Source: JBKQVT01 sp052139835 (GTDB lineage: Bacteria > Planctomycetota > Planctomycetia > Pirellulales > Thermoguttaceae). Taken from it: a stretch of DNA of 59,136 nt. The notes under the pieces were generated by a model. It was not told where the DNA came from and searched no databases. It saw only the letters and a list, made by a program, of their open reading frames with translations. Location of the stretch: contig JBKQVT010000166.1 in the NCBI GenBank assembly GCA_052139835.1, positions 1 through 59,136 on the forward strand, in the 5' to 3' direction. The translations under genes and the position numbers were made by a program. This document shows positions 1-8,551 of the stretch, in pieces (positions within the stretch are counted from its first letter, which is position 1; the number at the start of each line of letters is the position of its first letter).

Positions 1-107
1 CTTGTGAATCTAGGCAAGCAAAAAGCCCCTTGCGCATGGTCGTCAAAGTCGCTCCCAATGACGCTGTCGAAATAATCGGCAAAGTTTGCCAAGCACTTGA
101 TAGATAA
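1..107 (+). CDS. 3' end of an unidentified gene (partial)
   Basis: The frame beginning at base 3 is open to a TAA at 105-107. It reads as a believable protein C-terminus of about 34 residues ending MVVKVAPNDAVEIIGKVCQALDR*. The gene starts outside the window and the fragment is too short to assign a family. A GGCGGAA tandem repeat begins directly after the stop. It could be a chance open frame, but the composition (Val/Ala/Ile-rich with a helical end) looks like real coding sequence. Confidence 0.4.
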   Translation, partial: CESRQAKSPLRMVVKVAPNDAVEIIGKVCQALDR

Positions 108-308
108 GGCGGAAGGCGGAAGGCGGAAGGCGGAGGGCGGAAGGGAGGGAAGCGGGGCGAGCCGCGGGGTTTATCCCCGCGGTTTCTCGGCAGCGGGCGA
201 AACGGCAAGGGAGCCGGGGACGTCAGCCCCCAGATAGGGTCGAGCGGCGGAGGGCATTGCCACGTCCTGGCCCCTGGCCCCCGATCCCTGGTCCCTGGTC
301 CCTAGTCG
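107..308. repeat. 7-nt tandem words in the intergenic gap (GGCGGAA and GGTCCCT types)
   Basis: Bases 107-145 carry about five near-perfect copies of GGCGGAA. Bases 265-308 carry a second word, GGCCCCT/GGTCCCT, repeated at 7-nt period and ending at the stop codon of the next (minus-strand) gene. Between them lies GGGGTTTATCCCC with flanking CGCGG, a small palindrome that recurs in related form near 33120 and 27430. No gene is visible in the gap. Confidence 0.75.
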
Positions 309-1175
309 CTACAGCGGGAAGCTGAACTTCGATTCATCCAGAATCGCATTCGAACCGGTGGCCATGTCGTTGGGATTCACCAGTTGCTCGAAAGTGGACG
401 TCGCCGAGGCGCAGTCGGTGTCGCCGCGCAAGAGGATGACATGTCCATCGCAAAACGCCGCACACGCACCCACGCTATGGTTCGATTCGATGTTATCCAC
501 CATGGTCTGCGGATAACTGTTCGCGTTCACGATGTTGGACGCCGCCGGGGGCGTGCCATACCCGAAACTGACGTTCATCGGGGTTGTATCCGCCCAGCTA
601 TGGGAATGCGCTGCCGTACCGCCTGATACGGTACCCCCCGAGGTGGTACTGTACAACTGGAGGTTTTCGGAAATCATCAGCGTCATACTTGCCCCATCGC
701 GGATCCCGCTCTGCGAAAGCCCCTGGTAATTGCTATTCGTGCCGTCCTGAAATACCCAGCCATTGGCGGTGTATGAGGAGGGACCATTAGTAGCGCCAGT
801 GGGCGGGTCACTCGGACAGATGAACAACTGAAGGTTAGGAACATTAGAAGCCGTGCCGGTAGAAACGGGCGCGGTCCCCTTATACAGATTCCAGAGATCG
901 GTCCGTTCCATGTAGGGCAAGAGCATGATGGCCCAACTCAAGGTTTGCCCGTTCACTGTATTCTCGAAGCCCGGAAACGTCCCCTGGCTGGACTCGAGGT
1001 TCATTGCCGCCAGGGAGAGTTGATGAAGATTGTTCACGCACTTAATGCGACGGCCGTGCTCGCGAGCACCCTGAATGGCTGGTAGGATTAGCCCCATCAG
1101 CATACCAATGATGGTAATGACGACGAGCAACTCGACCAAGGTAAAACCGCGACTGTCACTTCTCCGCCGGTACAT
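309..1175 (-). CDS. DUF1559 domain protein with prepilin-type N-terminus
   Basis: 288 aa. The N-terminus has a short basic leader and then GFTLVELLVV (residues 10-19), the type IV prepilin-like methylation/cleavage motif followed by a hydrophobic helix. The C-terminus carries NHSVGACAAFCDGH, the His...Asp-Gly signature of DUF1559 (SBP_bac_10) proteins, which are hugely expanded in Planctomycetota. Such proteins are exported pseudopilin-like surface proteins of unknown function. A strong ribosome binding site (GGAGGT) sits 7 nt before the ATG, fixing the start. It is divergent from a second DUF1559 gene at 1527. Confidence 0.93.
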   Translation of the reverse strand: MYRRRSDSRGFTLVELLVVITIIGMLMGLILPAIQGAREHGRRIKCVNNLHQLSLAAMNLESSQGTFPGFENTVNGQTLSWAIMLLPYMERTDLWNLYKGTAPVSTGTASNVPNLQLFICPSDPPTGATNGPSSYTANGWVFQDGTNSNYQGLSQSGIRDGASMTLMISENLQLYSTTSGGTVSGGTAAHSHSWADTTPMNVSFGYGTPPAASNIVNANSYPQTMVDNIESNHSVGACAAFCDGHVILLRGDTDCASATSTFEQLVNPNDMATGSNAILDESKFSFPL

Positions 1176-1312
1176 GGCACACCTCCGCCTCTCTGAGGAC
1201 CGCTGTGCACTTGCCCCTGGCCCACACGTTCATTGTCTCAGATTCCGGGAAAGAAATCCAGTGATTTGGGCAAGAATTCGGACGATTCGCTTTCGGGCCC
1301 CCGAGGGGAGTT

Positions 1313-1412
1313 AGGGGGCAGGAATTAGGAGTTAGGAGTCAGGAGTTAGGAGTTAGAAGTCCAGACGCCGGCGGGCCCCACTCCTTCTAACTCCTGACTC
1401 CTAAATTCTCTT
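1313..1412. repeat. Mirror-image heptamer cassette (GGAGTTA type)
   Basis: About seven tandem variants of GGAGTTA/GGAGTCA/GAATTAG run from 1313 to 1360. A GC-rich core follows (about 1361-1380), then the inverted words CTTCTAACTCCTGACTCCTAA to about 1410. It lies between two divergent DUF1559 genes, so it cannot be a terminator for either. It belongs to the family seen near 3683, 6430, 19250, 32090 and 53182. Confidence 0.85.
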
Positions 1413-1526
1413 TTTCTCCCCCCCGCGCGGAATTTTCGGGAAGGAGGCTGGTAATTTGCCGATGTTTTTGCGACAATGATGGTAGAGGGCAAACGCTGGA
1501 ACTCATTGCCGGAACAGGTCGCTCCC

Positions 1527-2366
1527 ATGTCTACGCACATTGGCTCTGGGAAGTGCGCTCCCCGCGGGTTTACGCTGGTCGAGTTGCTGGTCGTCATTAG
1601 CATCATCGGCACCCTCGTGGCCCTTTTGGTGCCGGCGGTTCAGGCCGTCCGGGAACGGGGCCGGCAGACCGTCTGTGTCAACAACCAACACGAGGTGTCC
1701 ACGGCGATCATTCACTACGAGTCGGTCTATTCCCATTTCCCCGGCGCCGCCAATTCGCTGAGCTCGGGCACAGTGAATTGGGCCGTCCTCCTGTTGCCGT
1801 ACCTCGGGCGCGAGGACCTATGGTTGGGCACCGCGGGGACCGCCGCTACTCCGAACGGCTGGTGCACCGGGTGCGGGACCTTGATGACGGGTTCGTCCGG
1901 CACGGCGACCTGCGTTCGTCAGTTGATGTGCCCGGACGACACGGGCTGGGGAACCGGGGCCAACTGCGCCCCGCTGACCTACGTCGTCAACGGCAACGTG
2001 TTCCTCAAGCGGGTCGGGAGTCCCTACAACGGCTCGAACGACATGACGATCGCGCAGATCAAGTCGCCCCAACAAACGATCATGCTCGGCGAGAAGAATT
2101 CCGGCTCGTCGCCTATCAGCACGACGTCGATGTGGTGGAGCGCACCGCCCCCGACGACCCTGCCTACCGCGGCGCCGTGGAATGTGACCTTCATTTGGAG
2201 CGCCCCCGCGAAGGGCACGCCCGCTTCCAACTCCTTCTTCGGGGCCAATGGTCCTTGGAACCACCCTGCCCTCGTCATTGTGAGCTTCTTCGACGGGCAC
2301 ACGGCCTCGCTGCCGGATACGGTCGATGTCTCGGCCACGGGGGCGAACTACCTGCCCGGCCCGTAG
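1527..2366 (+). CDS. DUF1559 domain protein with prepilin-type N-terminus
   Basis: 279 aa from the ATG at 1527. The motif GFTLVELLVVISIIG follows a 13-residue basic leader, and the C-terminal signature NHPALVIVSFFDGH is intact. The middle contains several Cys residues (GWCTGCG, CVRQLMC) that could form disulfides after export. An earlier in-frame ATG pair at 1476-1479 would add 17 residues unlike a prepilin leader, so the later start is preferred although its ribosome site is weak. It probably sits in the cell envelope, like its neighbour at 309. Confidence 0.9.
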   Translation: MSTHIGSGKCAPRGFTLVELLVVISIIGTLVALLVPAVQAVRERGRQTVCVNNQHEVSTAIIHYESVYSHFPGAANSLSSGTVNWAVLLLPYLGREDLWLGTAGTAATPNGWCTGCGTLMTGSSGTATCVRQLMCPDDTGWGTGANCAPLTYVVNGNVFLKRVGSPYNGSNDMTIAQIKSPQQTIMLGEKNSGSSPISTTSMWWSAPPPTTLPTAAPWNVTFIWSAPAKGTPASNSFFGANGPWNHPALVIVSFFDGHTASLPDTVDVSATGANYLPGP

Positions 2367-2470
2367 GGCGCGGCAGGCGACGCCGCTGACGAGAAAAGGG
2401 ACACTCACCGCCGGGGCGCGGACACAGGGGCCGTCCTTTGCACGCCACCCGGAATTCAGGAGACCAATAC

Positions 2471-2584
2471 GATCCGCAGATTACGCGGATTTTCGCAGAG
2501 AAGATGAGGAGGAGGGATGAGCGACCGGCAACCATTCTCCTCGCCATTGCCTTCTTCTGCGAAAATCTGCGTAATCTGCGGATC
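2471..2584. repeat. 114-bp inverted repeat (GATCCGCAGATTACG...)
   Basis: GATCCGCAGATTACGCGGAT at 2471 continues with TTTCGCAGA and is mirrored at about 2556-2584 by TCTGCGAAAATCTGCGTAAT followed by CTGCGGATC. The arms are about 28 nt with one mismatch, separated by some 55 nt. It resembles a dispersed palindromic element with no coding content. It occupies part of the 468-base gap before the coiled-coil gene at 2835. Confidence 0.8.
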
Positions 2585-2652
2585 GTGTGTCTCGATGGCC
2601 CGACCGGCACCCTCCCGCAGGGGGAGACGGTGCGAAGGGCGGGACGCCGGTT

Positions 2653-2680
2653 TTGACCTTTTTGCGGCGTGGCCTATATA
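2653..2680 (+). promoter_or_regulatory. Candidate sigma-70 promoter for the coiled-coil gene
   Basis: TTGACC (2653-2658), a 16-nt spacer and TATATA (2675-2680), or TATACA two bases later with an 18-nt spacer. It lies about 150 nt upstream of the start at 2835 and reads toward it. This is sequence resemblance only. Confidence 0.4.
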
Positions 2681-2695
2681 CATTGATGGGGAGCG

Positions 2696-2774
2696 TGCCG
2701 TGTGCCACTGGCTTTGCCAGTGCTCGCCTCAGTTGCTGGCAGAAAGGCACTGGCAAAGCCCGTGGCACTCGGCG
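2696..2774. repeat. REP-type palindrome pair (GTGCCACTGGCTTTGCC class)
   Basis: GTGCCACTGGCTTTGCCAGT is followed after about 25 nt by its inverse, CACTGGCAAAGCCCGTGGCAC. The two halves form an inverted pair related to the elements at 19155-19229 and 50511-50591, which share the GTGCCACTG...CAGTG architecture. It is non-coding and sits just upstream of the coiled-coil gene. Confidence 0.7.
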
Positions 2775-2834
2775 TGTCGGATGTCTGGCACGCCGGGCGG
2801 CCCCTGCGCCCCTCCGTGGTCGGAACCGACTTGC

Positions 2835-3674
2835 ATGAGCACCCTGCCCGCACCAGCGTTCGACATGGAAACTTCCGTCCCGGCGGCGTCGTCGGCGGGT
2901 GAAGTGGAGCGGGGCCGGCTGCGGGAGTTTCTCGCTTCGCAGCAGCGGCGTTGGAGTGAGGCCGAGTTGCAGTTACTCGAACAGGTCGAGCACCTGATCG
3001 GCCAGTTGTCGGCGGGCGGCGGAGGGCCCGCGACGGAGGCCGCGGCCACGGCGGCGCGGCAAGAGTGCGATCAACGGCGGGCGGCCGAGGTGGAGGCCCT
3101 GAAGTCGCGGATTGCGGAGTTGGAGCGGCAAGTCGCCCAGGGCCAGTCTTCCGGCCGCGGCCCCGCGGGGACGGTGCTGGATTGGGAGGCGGAGAAATGC
3201 CGCATCCTGGCCGCGCTGGAATTGGAAGTCAGCGGCGACGACCAGTCCGCCGCCCAGCGGCTGGAGATCGAGCAGGTGGTCCGCACCACCGACGCCGTCG
3301 TGGCCGAGAAGCAGCGCGAGATCGAGCAGTTGCAGGCCCTCTTGACCGCGCAGAGCAGCAACCTGGCCTCGGTGGCCGTGGGAGCGGCGGCCCTGGGCAG
3401 GTCGTTGGACCAGGACGCGATCATTCGCCAAGAGCGGGACACGCTGAAGCAACTGCAAGAGCAATGGCGGGAGAAGCTGCGCCAAGCGGAGATCGAGATC
3501 TCGATGGAGCGGGCGCAGATCGCCCGCCAGAAGGCGGAAATCGATGCCCGCTGCCGCGCCTTGGCCCTGCCGGCTGCGGCGGCGGACGACGCCAGCGGCC
3601 GCAAGCTCGGCGACCGGCCGCCGCGGGGGCAGTGGCTGGCGCGTCTGGGCCTGAAGAGCTTGGACGAGCACTGA
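2835..3674 (+). CDS. Coiled-coil protein, unknown function
   Basis: 279 aa. From about residue 20 to 255 the sequence is dominated by Glu, Gln, Arg, Ala and Leu in heptad-like spacing (for example EVEALKSRIAELERQ and EKQREIEQLQALL), so a long coiled coil is expected. The last 20 residues (PRGQWLARLGLKSLDEH) form a separate basic, possibly conserved tail. No signal peptide or membrane segment is visible. The start MSTLPAP is chosen because the longer open frame upstream translates repeat DNA. It ends beside a heptamer cassette and faces the gene at 3766. Confidence 0.75.
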   Translation: MSTLPAPAFDMETSVPAASSAGEVERGRLREFLASQQRRWSEAELQLLEQVEHLIGQLSAGGGGPATEAAATAARQECDQRRAAEVEALKSRIAELERQVAQGQSSGRGPAGTVLDWEAEKCRILAALELEVSGDDQSAAQRLEIEQVVRTTDAVVAEKQREIEQLQALLTAQSSNLASVAVGAAALGRSLDQDAIIRQERDTLKQLQEQWREKLRQAEIEISMERAQIARQKAEIDARCRALALPAAAADDASGRKLGDRPPRGQWLARLGLKSLDEH

Positions 3675-3682
3675 GGACTGAG

Positions 3683-3768
3683 AAGGGAGAAGTTAGGAGT
3701 TAGAATCGCGGAGCAGCGGGCCAACGACACTCCTAACTCCTAACTTCTAACTCCTAACTCCTCTCCTA
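3683..3768. repeat. Mirror-image heptamer cassette between convergent genes
   Basis: GAGAAGTTAGGAGTTAGAAT, a core beginning CGCGGAGCAGCGGGCC, then TCCTAACTCCTAACTTCTAA and further inverted heptamers. It spans the whole gap between two convergent genes, so here it could act as a bidirectional terminator. The stop codon of the minus-strand gene (TAG, 3766-3768) is its last base triplet. The core resembles that of the cassette at 32090. Confidence 0.85.
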
Positions 3769-6327
3769 CGGGTGCGGCTCGCTGTCCGCCAGATTCACCC
3801 ACTCGGCGCCCTGGATTTCGCCAAAACCTTTCCTGCCGAAGGTGTCCTTGATGCGATCGCCGTGACCCTCGGTGAAGGTGAAGAGGGCCATGGTCCCGGG
3901 ACCGTTGGTCAACGGCATCGGCACGAAATCGTCGTTGTAGAGGGGGCCCTTGGAAATGCGCACGGCGCGGACCAGTCCTTTGAAGGGAGTGCCGACGTTG
4001 CCTTTGTTTCCCCCCGGAGGCCAGGCGCCGAGCACGAAGGGCAAGCCGCTTGCTTTGTGTTGCCCGTTGACCCGTTGACTGTCGCGATGGTGTCCGTCGA
4101 CATAGAGGCGGATTTCGCGGCCGTCATAGACGGCGGCCACGTGGGTCCAGGGATTGCCGCCCCCGGCGCCGTTGACGGTGACGATGCGGTCGGTTCCGCG
4201 GCGGGCATCGACGACGGTATCGACGCGGAAGAACCAGCGGTTGCCGTCGCGGCCGAGGCCGAGCCCGGCGCGATCGCCGTTGCCGATCAAGAACGACCTG
4301 CCCCAGTTGTCCTCCTGGCTCGGCTTGACCACGGCTTCGATGGTGATGGGGTAGGCGCCGTTATAGTTGATGTTATGGAAGAGGACGCAACTGCCGCGGC
4401 CGTCGAACTCCAGGGCGTATTGGCCGGCGCTGCCCATGCTGTCGACCCGCCTGCGGATCTTCGTTTCGACCGCTCCGGAGACCTTCGGCAAGGCCAGGGT
4501 ATACCAGTGGACGGCGCGACTCCTGAGACGCACCGCTTCGACGCCGGCGTTCTTGTCGCCGAGGCTCCACCACAGGTTGCCGGCCGTGACCTGATCGGCG
4601 GGCTTGCTGGGCCCGGCCAGGTCCTTCTTGGCCGCTTCCGCCAGGTCGGCATCCGACCCCTTGGCCAGATAGGGGAGCCCCGTGTCCCAATCACCGGTCA
4701 CCAGGCAATACCAGGTTCCGGCCGTGAGGTTGGTTTCCGGATCGTCGGGTTTATCGCGGAGCGAGGCGATGGCGGCCTGCATCTCGTCCAAACGTTTCCG
4801 AAGCTTCTCCATGTCTTTGACCCAGGAATCGATCGCCTGCTTGGTCTTGCGATCCTTCAAGCGGCCGGCCGCGGGCCGGGCGATATTCAAGCAGCGCTGG
4901 GCAGTCTCGACGTCGCCGCGGTCGAGGGCCGCTTCGGTCAGTGTCCGGCAATCATCGAGCACTTCCCGGCTGGCCTGCTGGATCTGCTGGAGTCGAGCGC
5001 CCTTGGTGCCCGGCGCCGCTGCGGCCTTGGCCACTTCGTCCGCCCGGTTCTGCACCATGTCGACCTTGATGGCCACCACGTTGATGTCGTAGGACTGGCC
5101 GATGATGTCGAGAACCTCGCCGGCCTTGCGGGTTTCGCCGACTTGGCGGGCCAGCGCGACGGCCTCTTGCAGCATCACCAGGCGGCCCGTCGAATCCCCG
5201 TGCATGTTGTCGGCGTCACGCACCAAGCGGTCGACCAGCCGCAACTTCTCTTCCTTCGAGTTGGCGTTGGAGAGGTCCCATCGGTAACGGTCGTGGAGCT
5301 TCTGTTGCGCATTTTTGACGGCAGCCGCATCGGGGGGCGGAATCTTTTTGGGCCCCGCCGGCGCCGGCGGTCGCGCCTTGGCGGGCGGCTTCGCCTCGCC
5401 TTCCGGCCGCGACTCGACGCGCGCCACTTGCAGGTCCGGCACCGACGGTTCCGCCGGCTTCGCACGAGGCGTCTCCGGCGGATTGCCGGTGTCCGCTGCT
5501 GCGACCGCCGGCTTCTCCGCAGGCGGAACCGATCCGGTCGACGACTCGTTGCCGCGACCGGAGGCAGCAGGCGTCACCGCCGGCTCGACGGCGGGATGCA
5601 CGGCCGGGGCCGGCCCCGGCCCAACGGGCGGCTTGTTTTCGGTCCCGGCCGCCACGGGCGGCGAGAGCGTCTTCTCCGCGCCGTGGTCCGCCCCCTTGTT
5701 CTCCAAGTTCCCTCTTGGGACGGATGCCGGCGGACGATCCTGGCCGTCCTTCCCGCTTGCACTGGCGATCTGCTCGGAACGGGAACCGTTGCCGTCGCCG
5801 CTTTGGGGCCTCGTCACAATAGCGATGAAAACGACCGCCGCCAGCCCCGCCGCGACCGCGAGGATGACGGCCCAGGGCGTCTGGGTTCTCTTCTTCTTCG
5901 TCTTCGTCACCGGGCGACTCGGCCGCTGCGAACTGCTCGGCACGGTCTCGAACTGGGTGAGAAACTCCTCGCCCCCGGACCCCATCACGGGCGGGGGAAC
6001 CACTGCGGGCGTTTCCGCGGCCTCTTGCACCGCGGCCGCTTGCGCGGCGAGCCGCTCGCGCAACTCCTCGTCGTATTTCGCCTTCTTCGTGGGGTTCAGC
6101 AGGCAGACCCGCGCGGCCGCCACCTCGTTGAGCAGCTTCTCGGCCAGCGCGGAGTGCTTCCCCGTGTTGAACCGCTTCAGGTGCGCCATCCGCTGGTCGG
6201 CGGCGTTTTCGATCACCTCGGCGTCGGCCTCGAAGAGTTCGATGGCCAAGAGGCGGTAATGATGAACCGGTCGATCCCTGGTCGGAATGCCAAACCACTT
6301 GAGGTATGGGTCAAAGGATTCGCTCAC
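3766..6327 (-). CDS. Large membrane protein: YLKWFGIP N-terminal domain, one TM helix, LamG-like C-terminus
   Basis: 853 aa from a GTG at 6327, which has AGGGAGGA upstream; an in-frame GTG at 6354 lacks this. Residues 1-95 (SFDPYLKWFGIPTRDRP...NPTKKAKYDEELR) match an N-terminal domain I recall from planctomycete serine/threonine-kinase-associated and J-domain-like proteins. A Pro/Ala/Lys linker leads to a hydrophobic helix at about 152-172, then a long Pro/Ala-rich stretch, a helical region, and a C-terminal concanavalin/LamG-like domain (WTHVAAVYDGREIRLYVDG). The layout suggests a cytoplasmic N-domain and an exported carbohydrate- or protein-binding C-domain. The exact role is unknown. Confidence 0.85.
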   Translation of the reverse strand: MSESFDPYLKWFGIPTRDRPVHHYRLLAIELFEADAEVIENAADQRMAHLKRFNTGKHSALAEKLLNEVAAARVCLLNPTKKAKYDEELRERLAAQAAAVQEAAETPAVVPPPVMGSGGEEFLTQFETVPSSSQRPSRPVTKTKKKRTQTPWAVILAVAAGLAAVVFIAIVTRPQSGDGNGSRSEQIASASGKDGQDRPPASVPRGNLENKGADHGAEKTLSPPVAAGTENKPPVGPGPAPAVHPAVEPAVTPAASGRGNESSTGSVPPAEKPAVAAADTGNPPETPRAKPAEPSVPDLQVARVESRPEGEAKPPAKARPPAPAGPKKIPPPDAAAVKNAQQKLHDRYRWDLSNANSKEEKLRLVDRLVRDADNMHGDSTGRLVMLQEAVALARQVGETRKAGEVLDIIGQSYDINVVAIKVDMVQNRADEVAKAAAAPGTKGARLQQIQQASREVLDDCRTLTEAALDRGDVETAQRCLNIARPAAGRLKDRKTKQAIDSWVKDMEKLRKRLDEMQAAIASLRDKPDDPETNLTAGTWYCLVTGDWDTGLPYLAKGSDADLAEAAKKDLAGPSKPADQVTAGNLWWSLGDKNAGVEAVRLRSRAVHWYTLALPKVSGAVETKIRRRVDSMGSAGQYALEFDGRGSCVLFHNINYNGAYPITIEAVVKPSQEDNWGRSFLIGNGDRAGLGLGRDGNRWFFRVDTVVDARRGTDRIVTVNGAGGGNPWTHVAAVYDGREIRLYVDGHHRDSQRVNGQHKASGLPFVLGAWPPGGNKGNVGTPFKGLVRAVRISKGPLYNDDFVPMPLTNGPGTMALFTFTEGHGDRIKDTFGRKGFGEIQGAEWVNLADSEPHP

Positions 6328-6429
6328 GACCTCGTCCTCCCTGGGGGGCAGCACCTCTTATTGTAATGCTATTTCTGAGGAAAGACAACACCTGAAAAAC
6401 ACCGCGAAAAGTCCCTCCTGGCGGCGGAA

Positions 6430-6541
6430 ACAGGAGTTAGAAGCCAGGAGTTAGAAGTTAGGAGCTAGAAGTTAGAAGCATTCACGGCCTGCCGCCCGCC
6501 GATTCTAACTCCTAACTTCCTTCTCCTAACTCCTAACTGCT
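6430..6541. repeat. Mirror-image heptamer cassette
   Basis: Plus-strand words AGGAGTTAGAAG, CAGGAGTTAGAAGTTAGGAG and CTAGAAGTTAGAAG run to about 6479. A core CATTCACGGCCTGCCGCCCG follows, then TTCTAACTCCTAACTTCC and CTCCTAACTCCTAAC. The TAG stop of the minus-strand gene at 6533 is supplied by the cassette itself. Both flanking genes are on the minus strand. Confidence 0.85.
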
Positions 6542-8368
6542 TTCTCCCCACCCCTCGATTACCGCCGCGGCGGTCTCGATCTTGCCCAGCGGCGCGCTGA
6601 CCTGGATGCCGGCCACCCGGGAGCGAATTCGCGCCACCGTTTCCCGCGCGATCTCGATGCCCAGGGCCAGTTGGCCCTCGCGGCTTTCGACGGCGGCCAT
6701 CCGCTCCATCACGGCGTCGGGCACGACGACGCCGGGCACTTCGTTGCGCATGAACGAGGCGTTGCGATAGCTGACCAGGGGCCAGATGCCGGCGAGAATG
6801 GGAAGGCCGTAGGGCTGGACTTCATCGAGAAACCGCAACAGCGCCTCCGTGTCGAAGACCGGCTGCGTGACGGCGAACTCCGCGCCGGCGGCCACCTTCT
6901 GCCGGAAGCGATCCAATTCGCGCCGCCGGTCCAAGGCGGTCGGATCCAGCCCCACGCCGATGGCCGCGAAGGTCTGCGGCTCGATGGCCTGGCCGCCCAG
7001 GTCGATGCCGCAATTCAACCGCCGCTGCACGGCCACCATGCCGATCGAATCGGTGTCGAAGACGCCGGTGGCGTGCGGGTAGTCGCCCAGCTTGGGCGGG
7101 TCGCCGGTGATGAACAGCAGGTTGCGAATGCCGCAGGCCGCGCAGGCCAGCAGGTCGGCCTGCATGCCGATGAGGTTGCGATCGCGGCAGCAGAAGTGCA
7201 GGACGGCTTCCACGCCGGCCTCCCGCTGAATGCGCTCGGCGGTCACCAACGGCGCGATCCGCGCGCTGGCCCGCGGCCCGTCGGGAATGTTGATGGCGTC
7301 CACGCCGCGCTCGTGCAAGGCCTTGCTCTTGGCCACCGTGGTGCTCAGGTCGTAGCCGCGCGGCGGCACCAGTTCCACGGTCGCGACCCATTGGCGGCGG
7401 GCCAGCCGGCCGGCCAGCCGCGATTTCTCGGCAAAGGCCGCGGGCTCCTTCTCGGCCGCCGCCGCGGCCGGCGCCGCCGCCGGATGGGTGCGCGCACGGC
7501 TCAAGGGCTTGACGGCACGGGCGATCTCGCGGATATGCTCCGGCGTGGTGCCGCAACAGCCGCCCACCGCCGAGACCCCCAACCCCACGTAACGCTTGGC
7601 ATAGGCGGTGAGATATTCCGGCGAGCAGAAATAGATGCGGCGGTTTTCCACTTCCCTGGGCATGCCGGCGTTGGGCTGCACGATCAACGGCAGCATGCAC
7701 ACTCCCACGGCCGTCTCGACCGCGCTGAGCAAGCCGTCCGGCCCGCTGCCGCAATTCATTCCCCAGGCCACCGGCGCGGGCAGTTCGCCGGGCAAGGGCG
7801 CCAGCATCTGTTGGATCGGTTCTCCCGAGGCCGATTCGCATTGCCCCACGACGGCCAGCGAAAGCACAAAGGGCAGCGCCGGGAATTGCCGCATGGCCGC
7901 CGCACATCGCTCCACCGCCCGGCGGCTGGGCTGCGTCTCGAAGAGGATGAAATCGGCGCCGCCCTCCCGCAGGGCCGTCGCCTGCCGGACGATCATCTCG
8001 GCCACGGCATCTTCGTGCTGGGGCTGCGAAGGCAACGGTCCGATCGAGCCGGCCACAAACACTTCCCGATCGGCCTGCGCCGCCACCTCCCGAGCCAGCC
8101 GGGCCCCGGCGCAATTGATCTCGTCGGTCTTCTCGCCCAAGCCGTACTTGGCCAACGCCACGCGATTGGCGCCGAAGGTGTTGGTCGTCAGCACGTCGGC
8201 CCCGGCGTCGCAATACTCCTGGTGGATCTCCTGGATCAGCTTGGGATCGGACAGGCACAGTTCGTCGAACGAACGGTTGGTGAAGACGTGGTGGCGGTAG
8301 ATCTCGGTCCCCATGGCGCCGTCGAAGACCAGCACGCTACGGGCGAGGGCTTGGGCGAAGGTGGGCAT
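6533..8368 (-). CDS. Bifunctional homocysteine S-methyltransferase / 5,10-methylenetetrahydrofolate reductase
   Basis: 611 aa. The N-terminal half (about 1-290) is a zinc-dependent homocysteine methyltransferase: VFDGAMGTE near the start, GMNCGSG and the double-Cys zinc motif GGCCGT provide the metal ligands. The C-terminal half (about 320-605) is a methylenetetrahydrofolate reductase TIM barrel (VELVPPRGYDLS, FITGDPPKLGDYP). The fusion is the YitJ-type enzyme, coupling one-carbon reduction to methionine synthesis in the cytoplasm. The start codon abuts a GGGATTTA tandem repeat and has no visible Shine-Dalgarno. The stop lies in a heptamer cassette. Confidence 0.93.
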   Translation of the reverse strand: MPTFAQALARSVLVFDGAMGTEIYRHHVFTNRSFDELCLSDPKLIQEIHQEYCDAGADVLTTNTFGANRVALAKYGLGEKTDEINCAGARLAREVAAQADREVFVAGSIGPLPSQPQHEDAVAEMIVRQATALREGGADFILFETQPSRRAVERCAAAMRQFPALPFVLSLAVVGQCESASGEPIQQMLAPLPGELPAPVAWGMNCGSGPDGLLSAVETAVGVCMLPLIVQPNAGMPREVENRRIYFCSPEYLTAYAKRYVGLGVSAVGGCCGTTPEHIREIARAVKPLSRARTHPAAAPAAAAAEKEPAAFAEKSRLAGRLARRQWVATVELVPPRGYDLSTTVAKSKALHERGVDAINIPDGPRASARIAPLVTAERIQREAGVEAVLHFCCRDRNLIGMQADLLACAACGIRNLLFITGDPPKLGDYPHATGVFDTDSIGMVAVQRRLNCGIDLGGQAIEPQTFAAIGVGLDPTALDRRRELDRFRQKVAAGAEFAVTQPVFDTEALLRFLDEVQPYGLPILAGIWPLVSYRNASFMRNEVPGVVVPDAVMERMAAVESREGQLALGIEIARETVARIRSRVAGIQVSAPLGKIETAAAVIEGWGESS

Positions 8369-8375
8369 GGGGGGG

Positions 8376-8410
8376 AGAGGGATTTAGGGATTTAGGGATT
8401 TAGGGATTTG
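8376..8410. repeat. GGGATTTA tandem repeat (8-nt period) in a 5' leader
   Basis: About four copies of GGGATTTA lie immediately upstream of the methyltransferase/reductase start (minus strand), forming its 5' leader where a ribosome site would be expected. The 8-nt period distinguishes it from the 7-nt words elsewhere. Confidence 0.75.
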
Positions 8411-8411
8411 G

Positions 8412-8517
8412 AAAAGCCCCGCGACTGCGTCGCGGGGGCGTGCGTAGCGTCCAGTCCACAATTATACACGGCGACGGTCGTTGGTCTTCACCCCCCGGAC
8501 GCAGTCCGGGGGCTTTT
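8412..8517. repeat. Pair of AAAAGCCCC-GACGCAGTC palindromes
   Basis: Two hairpins in inverted orientation: AAAAGCCCCGCGACTGCGTC (8412 on) and CCGGACGCAGTCCGGGGGCT followed by TTTC (ending 8517). Each has a GC stem with a run of T/A at one foot. Read on the minus strand, the first is hairpin plus TTTT and could terminate the membrane-protein gene at 8552. The other points the wrong way. The class recurs near 8929, 26334, 37334 and 43178. Confidence 0.75.
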
Positions 8518-8551
8518 CTACTGTCTGGCCCCCGCTCCCTGGCATGTCTGT

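Noticed and set aside
107..145. GGCGGAA tandem copies as a CRISPR array or telomere-like structure
   Set aside because: Units are 7 nt with no spacers and no cas genes; it fits the heptamer-word class instead. No CRISPR array was seen anywhere in the window.
2517..2834. Open extension upstream of the coiled-coil gene
   Set aside because: It translates the GATCCGCAG inverted repeat and a REP pair, not protein-like sequence.
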